A stretch of 64,000 bases of DNA from Moringa oleifera (GCA_021397835.1 JAJFZO010000344.1:868001-932000), one strand, 5' to 3'; counted from the stretch's first letter, positions 50,034-62,289 are shown. The notes: a model not told the origin generated them from the sequence alone. Translations and numbers: made by a program.

Positions 50034-51302
50034 TCTGCCATGACCATGAAAATATTTCAGAAAAGAAGCAACATTTTTAGAAAAATGAACAAAAATAAAG
50101 TTTAATAAATAAATAACAATTTAGATAAATAAGCAATGATATTATCTTATGTATAGATTTTATTAAAGAAATATTAATTTATGAATAAAGTCATGATGGT
50201 TCACAAGGTGATATGAAATCGGTAACTAAGTCACGATTTAATCAAACATAGCATGGTTCTTTGTTCATGTTACGATATGTATGATACATCACGATTATTC
50301 TTTTAAAACGAATAAAATCTTCGCATTATTAAGACACATTATCGTTCAAATACATACCTGTTAGTCTTTTGACCCACCTAAACACTTTTTGCTTTTAAAA
50401 AAAAATTGTTACTAAAAACACGAGCTTGGTTGCGTAAATCTTAGATACAACGTGAATAGAATTAGCCAAAATCAATTGATGATTGCTTTTTGTTCCTTTT
50501 CTAGCCTTCGTTTAAGTAGATCTTAGATACAAACATAAAGAAAAAATTTGCAGAAAGAGCCTGAAGACAAAAAGAGAGAGAGCTTGATGAAAGAGAGAGT
50601 TCAAAAAGCAAGAATATTAATATTGTATGCATTAATTTTCTCGTTTTTTGAATTTATTTACTTTTTAAGGGTATTATTGTCTTTAGTATGGGTATTTTGG
50701 TCTTTGTAATACATTTAAGTGTGAGAAACATAAAAGTTAGTAAAAATGGTTTGTTTCATAAAAAAAGGGACACGAGGTGTTAATTTTGGCAATTTTCTCT
50801 ATTTCTTAGTCTATAATTTATGAGTTGGACTAGGCTTGTATGTCTTTGTCTGTGTGTGGTTTTTGAGCTAGTAGCTAGCTTCTACCAAGAAGGACTGTTG
50901 TTTGATCATTTTCATGATTTCATGGGACCCATCTTTCTTTCGGGCTTTGAATTTAGACAGATCTAGCTAGCCTTTTCAACATGTGTCATTTAATGACTCA
51001 GTGTGTGGATGTCACGAGTCCATTAGTATTGGCTTAGGCCTATTTCATAAGTGAGCAATCTTTGGCAGGCCTGGAGATTTAGTTAAGGGGAGTAAAGGCA
51101 CTGTAAGCCCATGTTACATAGGTCATGCACACTTCTTAAGGCCATTTTTTGTTCTTCTTTTATTTATAACAATATGAAGAGAACGCATCAGGCTTGGCCT
51201 TGGAATGCCATGCTAACACCATGTTTAGCAAACCATGCAAGAACCAATCTTAAAACATCATGCCATGGGTGCATTCATGGCATACCAAAAAATAAAAAAG
51301 AC
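50034..51302. other. MULE 5' flank and spacer up to trnP, copy 3
   Basis: No gene. It matches 223-1517 and 20850-22161. Shortly before trnP it lacks about 35 bp (GTTGGCATCAAGCCC and neighbours, near 51132) present in the other two copies. Confidence 0.6.
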
Positions 51303-51377
51303 ATCAAGCGACAAGAATCGAACCTATGGCCCTCTATACCCAAAACAAATGTGCTGACCAAACTGTATGACACCTTG
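51303..51377 (-). tRNA. trnP: Mitochondrial trnP(UGG) pseudo-tRNA, copy 3
   Basis: The minus strand has CAAGGTGTCATACAGTTTGG, then anticodon loop TTTTGGGTATAG with UGG intact and GGCCATAGGTTCGATTC. The D-arm start TAGCGC has become TCATAC, which breaks the stem. The anticodon and T arms are well kept. Confidence 0.9.
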
Positions 51378-51563
51378 TCTCAACCCTAAAGCATATAAAT
51401 CCACTCAATCGATGAATATTCGAACCGAACTTGCCCATCCTATTGGGCATAGGGGGTGAGAACTAATCTAACTCTTGCATTATGTGGCTTTTTGCCTTCT
51501 TCTTTTCACTTGAATTTAAAAATCCTACTCACACTCGGCTATGTGTCCTTTAGACCTTTTGCC

Positions 51564-51637
51564 CCTTTAGAATTGGATTCAAACCACTCACATAAGGATT
51601 TTTAATCCGTTGCTCTAATCAACTGAGCTTCATGAAT
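51564..51637 (-). tRNA. trnF: Mitochondrial trnF pseudo-tRNA, copy 3, anticodon changed
   Basis: The minus strand gives ATTCATGAAGCTCAGTTG, GATTAGAGC, then GGATTAAAAATCC and GTGGTTTGAATCCAA. The anticodon GAA has become AAA by G-to-A, the universal T8 is now A, and the first acceptor base is changed. C4 opposite A69 is still present. Confidence 0.88.
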
Positions 51638-51984
51638 GACTTTCCTAAAGTCCGTTTTCTTTATCGAATAGCACTTTACCTTAACACTTAACTTGTAAGG
51701 GAAAAGCCTTTTACCAATCAATTTATTAGGCTTACTTTTTCATTAAGCTTTCGAGTAGCTCTTTCATTTGCTACTTAATCTCCCAATATGCTCAAGAATC
51801 GAGATTCGTCCGGTCCCTCGACAGCTATAGGGAGCTTGCTTATAAGAAAAGATAGGTCGGTCAAATAAAAATAATGCACAATAGGCTTTCCTTTCTTAGT
51901 CAATAAGTATTGTAATCTTTCAGGGGATCCTACCAAGAGGTTCTTTCTCTTGCATAATTTTGCCCATTCATTCCACTTTCATGC

Positions 51985-52072
51985 CAAAGGAAAAGGAATT
52001 TGAACCCATGATACAATCTTCTTATATATCAATTTAGTAAAACCAATGCCTTAAGCCATTCAACCATCCTTC
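51985..52072 (-). tRNA. trnS: Mitochondrial trnS pseudo-tRNA, copy 3, anticodon lost
   Basis: The minus strand has GGTTGAATGGCTTAAGGCAT, then GGTTTTACTAAATTG where copies 1 and 2 have TTTGCTAAATC. The GCU anticodon has thus become ACU with an added T. The long variable arm (ATAAGAAGATTG) and ATCATGGGTTC are recognisable. Confidence 0.88.
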
Positions 52073-55000
52073 AAGTTATTGATCAAAATTTGTTATGTAG
52101 TTGGTTGCTCAAAGGTTATCTAATCTAATCAACTACGTAACTAGCACATACATTCTTCCTTTATTTATTTGATAGACCACATCTAAATCTACCCAACATT
52201 CAAGCCATCAAAATCTACCACTTCTTTCCTTAGGTGATGCCTCCTTTCTATGAGTGAACTTTACCAGTCTTTGCCTTTAACTTGATCATTTTGAAATATT
52301 TGGTTTGAAAGGACTGGGAGAGAAGACATGGCCAAGCTAAGCCTTTACCCATCTGAATTAAATTCATATCTCCTTCTTCTAGTTGAGATTTCCTATATTG
52401 TGACTCTTTTATTACATCATGGAAAAGTCCATTCTTGTCATGATCAATCCACATCCTACCGTAGTGCCTAAAGAATCTTAGCAACCAAGGCTAGCTTACT
52501 AAGGCAAACGAATTTCTTGTTGATTACACGAGCTAGTCAGCCTTTTTATTGGTTTTATCTGCCTCTTTAATCTTTTAAATAAGCATTGTTACTTCAAAAA
52601 AATTGCTTTATATAGGAATTGAGATGTGGCTTAGCTTTTCTTAACTCGAAGAAAGGAATAGCTATCTGATCTAGCTTAACTCATCAACTCTTAAATAGGA
52701 ATATTCCTAGCTACGTAGACTTATAAGACAATAGCTACTAACTAAAAGAAAAAGAGCCAATATTCATCCAGTGCGTAGGAAGAGAAGACAGAAGATGACA
52801 TCAAAGTCTATAATAGAAATAGGGGTAAGGAGTTAAGTTAGTCCGTAAACATCAACTAGACTTTGGTGGTTAATAACTACTTACTTCTTTGAAACATTAA
52901 ATCTGATTTAGTACGAGTTTTACTTTAGTAAATGAAGAATTGGGTGATATCAAATCCTATGTCCAAAAGTAAAATACCATTATTTGATCAAGCTAAAGGA
53001 AGACTTCAAGAAAAAAAGCTTAGATGTAAGGAAAGGCTGAAATGACAAGAAGAGAGCTTAGTAAGGAGACAATACCAGAGGGAGGAAATTTTCACAAATA
53101 AAGAAGCACGTTGACTCTGAAAGGAAGCTCACAAGAGGGAAAGAAAGAAAAAAAAACTAACGACATTCATCCCAAGCTAATTGCTTCTTTCGAGATAATA
53201 GTGAAAAAGGAAAATGCTTTGCCTTTTGATGTAGTTTCAAGTCTTTGGTGTCCCTCGAAGGCTGGTAAGAGTGAAAATAGGTACTAACAGAGTTGTAGAA
53301 TGTGATCAATGATGAACGGGCCAAAGCCCCCAAATCTTTTGGTTTGGGAGCCAAGTTCAACCATTTTCTATTCTTTGCATGAGATTCCGTTACACCATAC
53401 ACAATAAGTAAAAGACCAAGTATAAATCTCGATGATTTTTAATTTTGGTATTTTGACATGTGATTCACTAGTGCAAGCTCCTTCTTGTATAGTAACACTT
53501 GAGAGAGGTGGTTCAACTACCTTTTTCATCGTGTTTATGAATGGAACATCAAATTAAAAATTTCTTTATCTTTTATTACCATGCCATTGATGAAGATTCG
53601 TAGCTTGGGAAAAGTCCTAAAATCTCACCTTCTAGCATTGCGATAAAGTGTTGACATAGTAAAGCGATAAGACCCACCTTAAGAGAGAGTGCAGGGGAAA
53701 GAACCAGACATCGAGAAGTGGGCAACGAGGTTATATCACTTTAAATGAGGTATTGATAGTGAACCATAAGCCCTAGCTTTAAGTCGAAGAAACAAGCAAT
53801 CATATGCCTGGAATAGAAAGATAGTTCAGTTTAAAATTATTACTAAAAGCACTAAAAGCACACTTCCTATTTAGGCAAACCAAACTTGAAAAAGCACCTC
53901 TTTCTTGGCTAGCCTTGCAAGAGCGAATGTGTGGGACAATAGAATTAAGTATCAAGGCTGCAAGATAAAAGGAAGGTTCCTGCGTGTAGGAAAGCTTTTT
54001 CACCATCTATTGGGTATTTGTCTCTATCTCACTCTCTCATCTTATACTTATGATAGGCGGGCTCAATGTTGGATATTTATCTTTGGAAATCTTTTTCTTT
54101 TAATTTTTGGTATTCAGCTATCTTCCTTGGTTTCACCCTTCCATTCATGAAGCAGATCACTAAGAAGGGTGTTTCTCAAGCGTAAAGCAAGAGTTTTTGA
54201 CCCTTTCACATCGATCGACAAACAAAACTCCTAGTAAAAAGCCACTTTCCTTTTTGGAAAATCAACACATTGAAAGATCTTTGATCTTTGAATAACTCCA
54301 ACAAAGCACCTTTTCCTACTAAATTCTATCTATCTTTGCGTGCTTCTTCCATTTGCTAAGCTCTAAGCTCCTCTGGCAAATCATGATATGTGCATGTTGG
54401 TCACTCTACTTTAGTAGTGTGTTAATTAGTAGTTCACTACTGATTTAGGATTTGGTATTGACACTTGTCTTACTAACTGTAAGCCTTTTGAAAAAAATAT
54501 ATATATTAAGGTATATTCTTTTTTTTTACAACTTTATCAAAGACTCCGTGACTTGGGAGGTTCTAAGACCAAGGTCAAGCTACAACATGTAGATCGTCAA
54601 AAAGGTCATTTTCCTACTTGCAGAAACCCCTTTTTGACAATCTGTTTCATGAATGTTAGGGATTAATAAAAAACGGGATGTATTATTTTAGCATATCATA
54701 AGCGAGCCTGCTTATTGTTAGCCCTATAATCGTTCATCAACTTCAAGGCGAGTTTGAAAGCTTGATAATTGACTTTGAAGAGCCCTTCTTAAACTTAACT
54801 CTTCCATAAAAGCAGAGTAGACAATATGTCTAGTAGTCTATTAGGAGTAAAGAGGAGCTTGCTAAGCGAAGGAGGTGGGTTTAACTATTTCACTAATCTG
54901 GAGTAATGTCCCCATGCTATGTTCTTCTCTCAAGGCAAGTCTACTATCTTCACCTTATAATCTGCCTTTACTTAGTCTTTGTTTTCTTGAAAGAGAAAAG

Positions 55001-55440
55001 AAATCCTTCCCTTAAGCTTTCATTGGAAAGATCACAAGAATTTGTCCACCGATGGCCTTTCATGTGAAGGCTATTTTCTTAGTGTTTAATGACATGTTTA
55101 TGATCTAGTTGTAAAACTACTATCATATGAATGTCCTCCTCATTGCTTTAGGACTAGGCTGGCAAATCAAACAACTTTATGTTAACAACACCTTTCACTT
55201 ACAACATTCATAAAAATTAATGAGCTACCTCATAGCAAATGAGAATAACAAGACTCTATGGCTTAACAAGTTCCTTTCCTACTAAAACCCTTACTCGAGC
55301 CTTGACAAGGTAAGAGTAGTTAGGTCAACATGAGTCTTTCCTTTGCGAGAAGGTTACATTGCTTTTGCATGAAGATTAAGGACCTGTGGACGACAAAATT
55401 AGCTTATGTTAGCAAGGATTTATATAAGGTGGCGAGATGT
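52073..55440. other. Mitochondrial-like non-coding DNA, copy 3
   Basis: Collinear with 2292-5590 and 22937-26251. About 100 bp at 53098-53205 replace a short stretch of the other copies and include an A-rich run. No gene is recognised. Confidence 0.6.
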
Positions 55441-58400
55441 TGAATCGTTAATAGTTTTTTTTTTTTTGTGGGCAATGCATGGGACTTTGATCTAAGTTGA
55501 GCTAGCCCTAGTATGGACGGTCCTAAGTGTGGGGACCTTAACCATATGATTTTGATCTATGATAGGGCTATTCCTAGTCATATGTTAATTTCATTTTTCG
55601 AAATGCTTCATTTAAGCCTTCAAATGTAGATTCTTTCAAAGATAGACTAACTAATAGGTGTGCTCAAATTGGAGGTCTTCGGCTTGGGCCTCCCTATTTC
55701 CTTCTGACTTCTGCTTCTTGGTGGTGGGCATGTGTGAGAATCCCTCTCCTTCTACTGTTATGAGTGCTGACTATCTTTCAAATCTTGTTACCCTTCTATT
55801 GTTGCATATGGAGCTGGTAAGCCATCATATGTGTATGGTTATGGTATGGCTCTAGTCTTGGAACTTATACCGAATTAGTAAGTCTAAATTTGCCCTCAGC
55901 TCTAATTTAAGTGCAATGAGCTATATGGACATTTCATCTAATCTCGTAGTGGATAGGCAATTGTTTGCTTTGAAATAGTCTTGATGCAATTCATGACCTA
56001 AGTAACATGGATTTGAATATAGCTGTTATAGGTATGCCTAATACCCAAGCTCTTTTTTTCTAGTTTCCAAAAGGTGTCAAAACAAAAAGAAAAATACCGA
56101 TCATCCCTTAAGAGATGTCTAAAGGGCATAAAACTAAAACAAGAGATAGAGTTAGGCTTAAATATGGCACAGTTTTCACTTTCTTACTTTGATCAAGTGG
56201 CAATTGTCAGGGTACTGGTAACTAGCGTGTGGTGCCACTTTTTTATTCTTTAACCATTGTCGGTCCTTGTGATTTTAAATAATAATTTCTTGGTTTGCCC
56301 TCAAGTCTCGACGTCGCATTTTTTGTTATTGCTTCCTTTCAAAGTATAGGTGGATCCTAGCTCCTCCTTCTTTTTTTTCTTTAATTCCCATTTATGTAGG
56401 AGGTTTAGCATTAGCTTTGTTGTCAAGCCAAAAGAAATGTGCTTTTGCACTCCTTCTATGGCCCATTACGCTTTTCCCAACTCGACTTACTTGTTTTAAC
56501 TCTATCGACATCTATTTTGGTGTCAAGACCAGTAGCAGCAATAAGGTCACTTAAGATTTGTTCCAAACGAGATATATGTGAAAGGGTTTCAATTCCTTTT
56601 AAGAGGGACTTACGTTGGCTTCGATTAGCAGAGTTACCTTCCACTCAACCATGTGAAACAAAACTTTATATACCCCTAATTCTTCGATTTGTATGACTTA
56701 TGGGGGCTCTTCATGGAAAGCTTTATGATTAATGATCGAAAAAGTAACCAAATCTCATCAAGCTTTTTAGTTCATCTTAGTAGTACAAGGAAGAAGCCTA
56801 TATGGTGGGTTCGACTACTGCAAAAGTGCACACTACTTATCAATCAACTAATTTTCACTCAAGAGATTTAACCTGCTGTGATGCTTTTTTCACAATCTTG
56901 ATTGAATGAGTTAACTATTTCGTTTTATAGAAATGTAATCGACTATATGATATCTCTTTTTTAAGTGCGAGAGATTGTAAAGGTCATATTTTGTCTTCTT
57001 TGAAAGATGGAATGAAAGATCAACTCTGACAACACATTTTTGTAGCCAAGAACTGAAGGAAAGAGCACTAACAAGCTATTCAGTTGATCTCAAAGAGCTA
57101 ACCTCAAAGGAAAAAGACAAGGTAAGCATCCAAAGCAACATCAGCTGAACTAATGTATTAAATTTCAGATACAACATATCTAGTTTATCCTGAAGCAACA
57201 TTTCTCGAAATAGCATTCCCATAAGCAGAGGATGAAACACTTGCTTGTTTATCCTAATGAAGGTTTATGAATCACTTAAACAAGCCTTTTTAGCCACATC
57301 TAAATTGGTATCCTTGCCCATATCTTTATGCGTAAGGGCATCAAAATCTGAATCTATAAAAAGAATTTGGGAATCTCCATTTGTACCCATATTGGTTAAA
57401 TCTAGCATAGTGTGTCTTATTTTGATATAAGAATAAATCTCTTTAAAAAGCATCTCGATGAAAAAGGATTGAGAACCATAAGGCAAGCATCAAAATGCTG
57501 GCACAAACAAGCCACCACTTTTACTAGATATAGGTCCAAATGATGTAAGAGCCTGCCACTGAAACCCAAGGTACTGCTAAAAATGTCTCTTTACCCAAGG
57601 GTCCGATTTCACACAAGCATAACTTCTCTAATAAGGAGAGAAACTTCGCACAAATGGCTAAATCCTTTCTTTTCGAAAAACCTATTAACTTTGCAAAGGA
57701 CAAAATAAGTAAGGTAAAGATTAAGTCAAGCATAAAATTTTTAAGAATCAGAGGATCAAACTTCGTAATACTTGCTAGGAACAGAAGAAATTAGGATAAA
57801 AGACTTCCAAGCAAGTTATGTCAGGTAATAGTTCTTGATGTGTTAGCCTAGTAACACACCACTACTCTAAATTGAATCTATTTGAATAGCTTAAAATGCT
57901 CTTATCTGATCTAGCCATTACATTTGGAGGTTGATTGATAAGAGATGTTACTTCCCTTTAATCAATAGTGAGAAGGCCACGCCATCCACAAGAACTTTAT
58001 TTCACTATAATTTTTTTTTAATTGTATTTTCTTTGCCTACACAACTACTAAGCTTAAGCTTGGCTAATTGATCCTTTATTTATAACTCCAAGCGAAGAAG
58101 TCTACGTATTCCCTGGGGAAATAGATCAAAATTAGAGTTTTTAGCCTTAACTTATGTCAGCGAAGTGTTTGATGAACATGGGCTTACTGATTGTCCTCAA
58201 CGCCCAAATTTCTCTATTAACTTCATCCTTAGTGGGTGCAAGAGAGAAGATAGCATACAAACATAAAGTGGAGCAAGGTGGAGCACTCTTTGAACCAAAT
58301 AAGCATATAAAACAATTTAAACTAGTAACAATAACCAACCGATTATGAGGGTTAGCCAAGCAAAGGGCACAAAAGATCATTAACTCTTATAGTTATTACA

Positions 58401-59389
58401 AGCATAAAGGCAAAGGGTGGGACATTAATCCAATGAATGTAGAAAAGCTAAGATACAGACGCTTCCTTAATCATTAAGGTATGACTTTGTTAAGTAAATT
58501 AACTCTATCATTACTAGTAGCCATGGTAGGCACAATTTGCTTGAGCTCTTTAAAGCCTTTCATGCCTCATTTCACTAGTGCTTTTCGCTAGATCTTTTTT
58601 GAAGCGACAAGAATTCTTTCCTTATGAAAAGGTCTCATTTTCTTGTATGGGCTTTCGCCAAGGTGTATGTAATAAGTCTTACCTAGCTAGATCTTAAGAT
58701 CTCATGGCTTAGTAATCTATAGACCCTTCAAATAAAGCCAAATCTGCTAAACAGGAAAATCCACTGATCTAGATAGGTGAGTTAGTATATAACCAAAGGA
58801 AAAACAAAAGGAAAACTCGACCAGAAGATGAGCTAACCTAAGCACCATGAAGAGAGATTTTGAATACTGAAAAAGGTATGTAGAAGGCCTACAACTAACC
58901 TACTTTTGTTTTTTTTCCTTGTGCATTCAACCATCCTATGGTCAAGCTTTGGATCAAGCTCATGCTCGGCCCCCTAGTAACCTTTTCTCTTTTGTTAATG
59001 AGACTTGTTAACGATGGTGGTTAGCAAAGCGGATCTTTCCCCTTTATCTTGAATAACTAGTGTCATTAGCCTTCTATTCCATATTGGGTTTGGTGGAATG
59101 ATGTCATCACTTTCAAAAAATTACTAGTTTTGAGGCATGACTTGAAGAAAAAAATTTAAAAATAGTGGCACAATATAGTGATTGATTTTGTCAATCACTA
59201 AATAATGATAGAATAACGACAAATTTACTACAGAATGAAAATTTTACCACAACGACAAAATAATGACAGATTAATGACAGACACTATCTTCATCGTTAAA
59301 TTTATTTTTAATTCATTTATTTTAATTTTTAATCAACATAAAAACAAATTAGTGATAGAATTTTAATCGGTAGCTAATCAAAGATCTAG
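55441..59389. other. Segment collinear with 26252-29536, copy 3
   Basis: No gene is recognised. Compared with copy 2 it has lost about 150 bp near 57045 and about 60 bp near 58436. It has about 220 bp more at 57785-58005, and about 395 bp more at 58972-59367. The last of these holds transposon-like short repeats. Open frames such as 57265-57486 (minus) and 58154-58348 (plus) are not open in copy 2. Confidence 0.55.
56429..56787. other. 358-bp segment present in copy 3 only, bounded by CAAG
   Basis: Copy 2 reads TTGTCAAGGAAGAAGCC at 27261. Copy 3 has TTGTCAAG, then 358 bp ending GTACAAG, then GAAGAAGCC. A single CAAG left in copy 2 suggests deletion there by microhomology. The segment is open on both strands (56439-56696 plus, 56456-56644 minus). 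The minus frame (GIETLSHISRLEQILSDLIA) looks helical and protein-like, but I cannot name it. Confidence 0.55.
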
Positions 59390-59439
59390 TGACTATAACT
59401 CTTCGATCATTATGTAGGCAATGCAGCCTAGTGACCACC

Positions 59440-60500
59440 GCATGGGCAGTCACAAAGGTTGCAAGCTTGCTACCATCGGAGGAAGCCATGGCCACAAACT
59501 TAATTTTTGCCTTCGTAGCCAACAAGCTGGCCGCCTTTAGAGGTAGCCATGCATGGCAGTTACAAAAGCAAGTTGGTTGTCATCATGTCGCCTTGGAAGG
59601 CAGCAATGCATGGCCGTCATTAAAAGAAGATGGCCACCAACTTGCTACCTTCAAAGGCTCCATGAATGGCCACCGGTGGAAGAGGCAAGCTGGTGGCACA
59701 AGTAAGCTGGCGGCCAGCTTGCTGCCTTCGAAAGCAGCCATTCATGGCTGCCTCAAAAGCAATCTAATCACCAGGCCTTCCAAGACAGCCACACATGGCC
59801 ACGAGCTTACTGCCTTAATTCGAAGGTTACCATGCATAGGCATTGCCATGGCCATGACCTTCGAAGGTGATTACGATGGCCACGAAAAAGGCAGCCATGG
59901 CCTTAAAAGGTAGCTGTGGCCTTCGAAGGCAATTGTCATGGTCACGAAAGAGGCAGCAATGGCTGCCCATGAAGGCAGGCACAATACCCATTAAGGTAGC
60001 CATGGGCGCCGTCGAAGGTAGCCACCGTGCCTACAAAGGTAGATAAAGGCATCCATGAAGGCAGCCATCGTCACCCACGAAGGTAGCCACGACCTTCGAA
60101 GGCGGTAGCCATGGCCTTTAAAGGTGGCAGCCATGGCCTCGAAGGTGATAGCCATGGCCTTCGAAGGTGGCAACGATGGTTGATGTGATAGTGAAGCAAC
60201 CATGACTACCACGAAAGTCTCCATGCATGGCCGCAAAGGTAGCCATTGCTTCCTTAAAGGCCTCCATGCATGGCTGTGAAGGCAGCCATGCTTATCGCCA
60301 AAGCGTTCACGAATGGTTACAATGGCAGCCATGACCTTTGAAAGTGGCAGCGATGGCTGTTGCGAAAGTGTCCATGAGTGGTCGTGAAGGCAACCATGGC
60401 ATTCAAATCTGGCAGCCATGCCCTTCTAAGGTAGTAGCCATGGTTGCCACGAAAGCGCCCATGCATGGCCTCGAAGGTGGTAACCATAGTCATGAAGGCA
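59440..60500. repeat. GC-rich minisatellite built on AGCCATGG and TTCGAAGG, copy 3
   Basis: It has the same type and left flank as 29590-30425 but is about 220 bp longer and arranged differently inside, so units have been gained or lost since the copies separated. Typical words are AGCCATGGCCTTCGAAGGTG and CTCCATGCATGGC. The window's longest open frame (59389-59913, 174 codons) and 59991-60419 (142 codons, minus) lie in it. They are repetitive and shift between copies, so I do not call them genes. Confidence 0.85.
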
Positions 60501-60619
60501 TTGTTACCTTCGGTTGATTTTACTTTCACTATGGAGGCAACGACCGACTGCAGTTCCATCGCTAGATTTCACTTCTAACGACCACCATTTACTTTCATTA
60601 CTAAGTGCTTATAAATTAA

Positions 60620-60960
60620 AACCCTAATTTTTTTTTTCGTTTCGCTCAAGTGTTGTTTCCTTTCCCCTCATTTCTATTGTTGTCTCTGCTTCTGTCTTCT
60701 TAAACTATTTCCTTTTCGCCCACTCCATTTCTCTCTAACTTTATTGTTGTCTCTGCATCTATCGATACACACGATTCTTAAATTTTTCATTTCACCAGCG
60801 AGTGGCACTGTTTTTTTTCCCTATTTATCATGCTATCTTAGAGCCAAGTCCTTACCGCTCTCTTCCTGCTCGACATCTTGGTGTGTACCATTTTCTTCTC
60901 CATTTTCTCCACTGTGAACAGGCATATTCTCTTTCCTCTTTACCTGATAATTTTTGATGT
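60620..60960. other. Pyrimidine-rich stretch, leader-like
   Basis: The plus strand is rich in TCTCT, TTTCC and CATTTC words and unlike the AT-rich DNA on its right. Plant transposon or gene 5' leaders often look like this, but no start codon with a long frame follows. Confidence 0.3.
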
Positions 60961-61059
60961 TAATTGTTGAAATTATTGATAATGATATTAATGATTAAAA
61001 AATCTTGTATAGGAATATTATGATTAGATTTGGTAATTATAGAAATATTTTAGATTTTA

Positions 61060-61690
61060 AATAAATTTTTTACTTATTTATTTTATGTTTTAATAAATTT
61101 AATTTACGGTATATTATTAGGTAATTGTTGAATTTGGTTATAATTTAAGATAAATATTTGAATTAAATTTTTATGAAATTTAAATTAGTTAGATATTTAT
61201 TAAATTTTATAATTGTTAAATTTATCTATTAATAAATTTAGTTTATGTTAGATTATTTAGAAAATAATCTAATTAGTTTGTGATGTAAGATAAATAAGTT
61301 AATTAGAGTTTTATGGAATTTAAATTAGTTAGGTATTAATTAAATTCTATAATTGTTAATTTCATAGTTAATTAAAAGTTTTGGTTATATTAAATTAGAT
61401 CAATAACAGTTTAATAAAATATAATTTGAGATAAATAAATTAATTAGATTTTTATGATATTTAAATTAGCTAAATGTTAATTAAATTTTACAATTGTAAA
61501 TTTTATTTGTTAATAAAATTAGTTAATTTGCTATTGATTACATAGATAATAGTTTAATTACATTGTAATTTCATGACATAAATAATTTAATTAATTAGAT
61601 ATTTATGAAAATTAATTTACTTAGGTGTTGATTAAATTTTGAAGCTGTTAATTTTATTTTTTTAAATATATTTAGTTTATGTTAATTACA
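61060..61690. repeat. AT-rich tandem repeat, period about 140-150 bp
   Basis: The phrase TTATGAAATTTAAATTAG recurs in variants at 61171, 61311, 61452 and 61603. A second phrase, GATAAATAAGTTAATTA, recurs at about 61149, 61289, 61432 and 61577, each spaced 140-151 bp. About four units are visible. Confidence 0.8.
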
Positions 61691-61959
61691 TATTTACATA
61701 TGAATGATTATTACTAATGTTGAGAAAATTTATTTATATGTTAATTAATTAAATTAATCTATTATATGATAATCATAAAGTGTTACTGTTAGCAAAGTTA
61801 GATTTCACACAAATTCTTTAGATACACCATTTGAGAATCATTAGTGAACGTTTATTATCGATTACGTGTTTGCACGTGTATCAAAATAAATTATTCAATA
61901 ATAATTCTTGAATTATCCAGATCGAACAATTTAGAAATGTAACATTTATATGCAACACA

Positions 61960-62160
61960 TGTGTAATTTTTTGTTCATTCTATGGAGGAGCGTATAGAGA
62001 GCATATGACTTTAGATGAGAGATTGTACGAGGAGCATAAGATGAAGGACCAAGATCGCATATGCTTGGAGACTGAATTGCAAGAGCACTTACAAAGAGAG
62101 GTTGATACGAATAAGTACATCTGTAAAATGGAGGCTCTCCTTTTGGGAAGCAAGCCCTAG
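61960..62160 (+). pseudogene. Small exon-like frame in the transposon-like block
   Basis: From the ATG at 62005 the frame runs 51 codons to TAG at 62158-62160: MTLDERLYEEHKMKDQDRIC, then LETELQEHLQREVDTNKY and ICKMEALLLGSKP. It is strongly acidic-basic with heptad-like leucines, so a coiled coil is likely. The local base composition is far less AT-rich than its flanks. The upstream TTTTTTGTTCATTCTATG could be a splice acceptor, and the frame is open back through it. It may be the last exon of a transposon or captured gene; the family is not recognised. Confidence 0.35.
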
Positions 62161-62289
62161 CATCGCCTAATAATTAGATATAATTTCTTATATGAATATT
62201 GTATTTCATGAGAATATAATATATAATCTTGTATTTATTATGTTTTATGAATTTTAGTTTAGTTATATTTAAAATTATATTTTATAAAA

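Larger units (their letters stand above)
48027..60500. repeat. Tandem NUMT/MULE repeat unit, copy 3
   Basis: The copy is collinear with copy 2 from the MULE (48027 = 18828) through trnP-trnF-trnS, non-coding DNA and the segment starting at 55441, up to the minisatellite. The match ends within the minisatellite, near 60500. Copy-specific indels include about 100 extra bp at 53098-53205, about 220 extra bp at 57785-58005 and about 358 extra bp at 56429-56787. Confidence 0.85.

Noticed and set aside
59105..59130. CACTTTCAAAAAATTACTAG as the left end of the transposon-like block
   Set aside because: The match to the right end CACTAAAAAAACCAG is poor and the flanking 3-bp sequences differ.
59389..59913. 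174-codon open frame, the longest in the window, as a gene
   Set aside because: It lies in the GC-rich minisatellite where stops are rare in most frames; antisense frames of similar length coexist, and the copy 2 counterpart keeps only its start.
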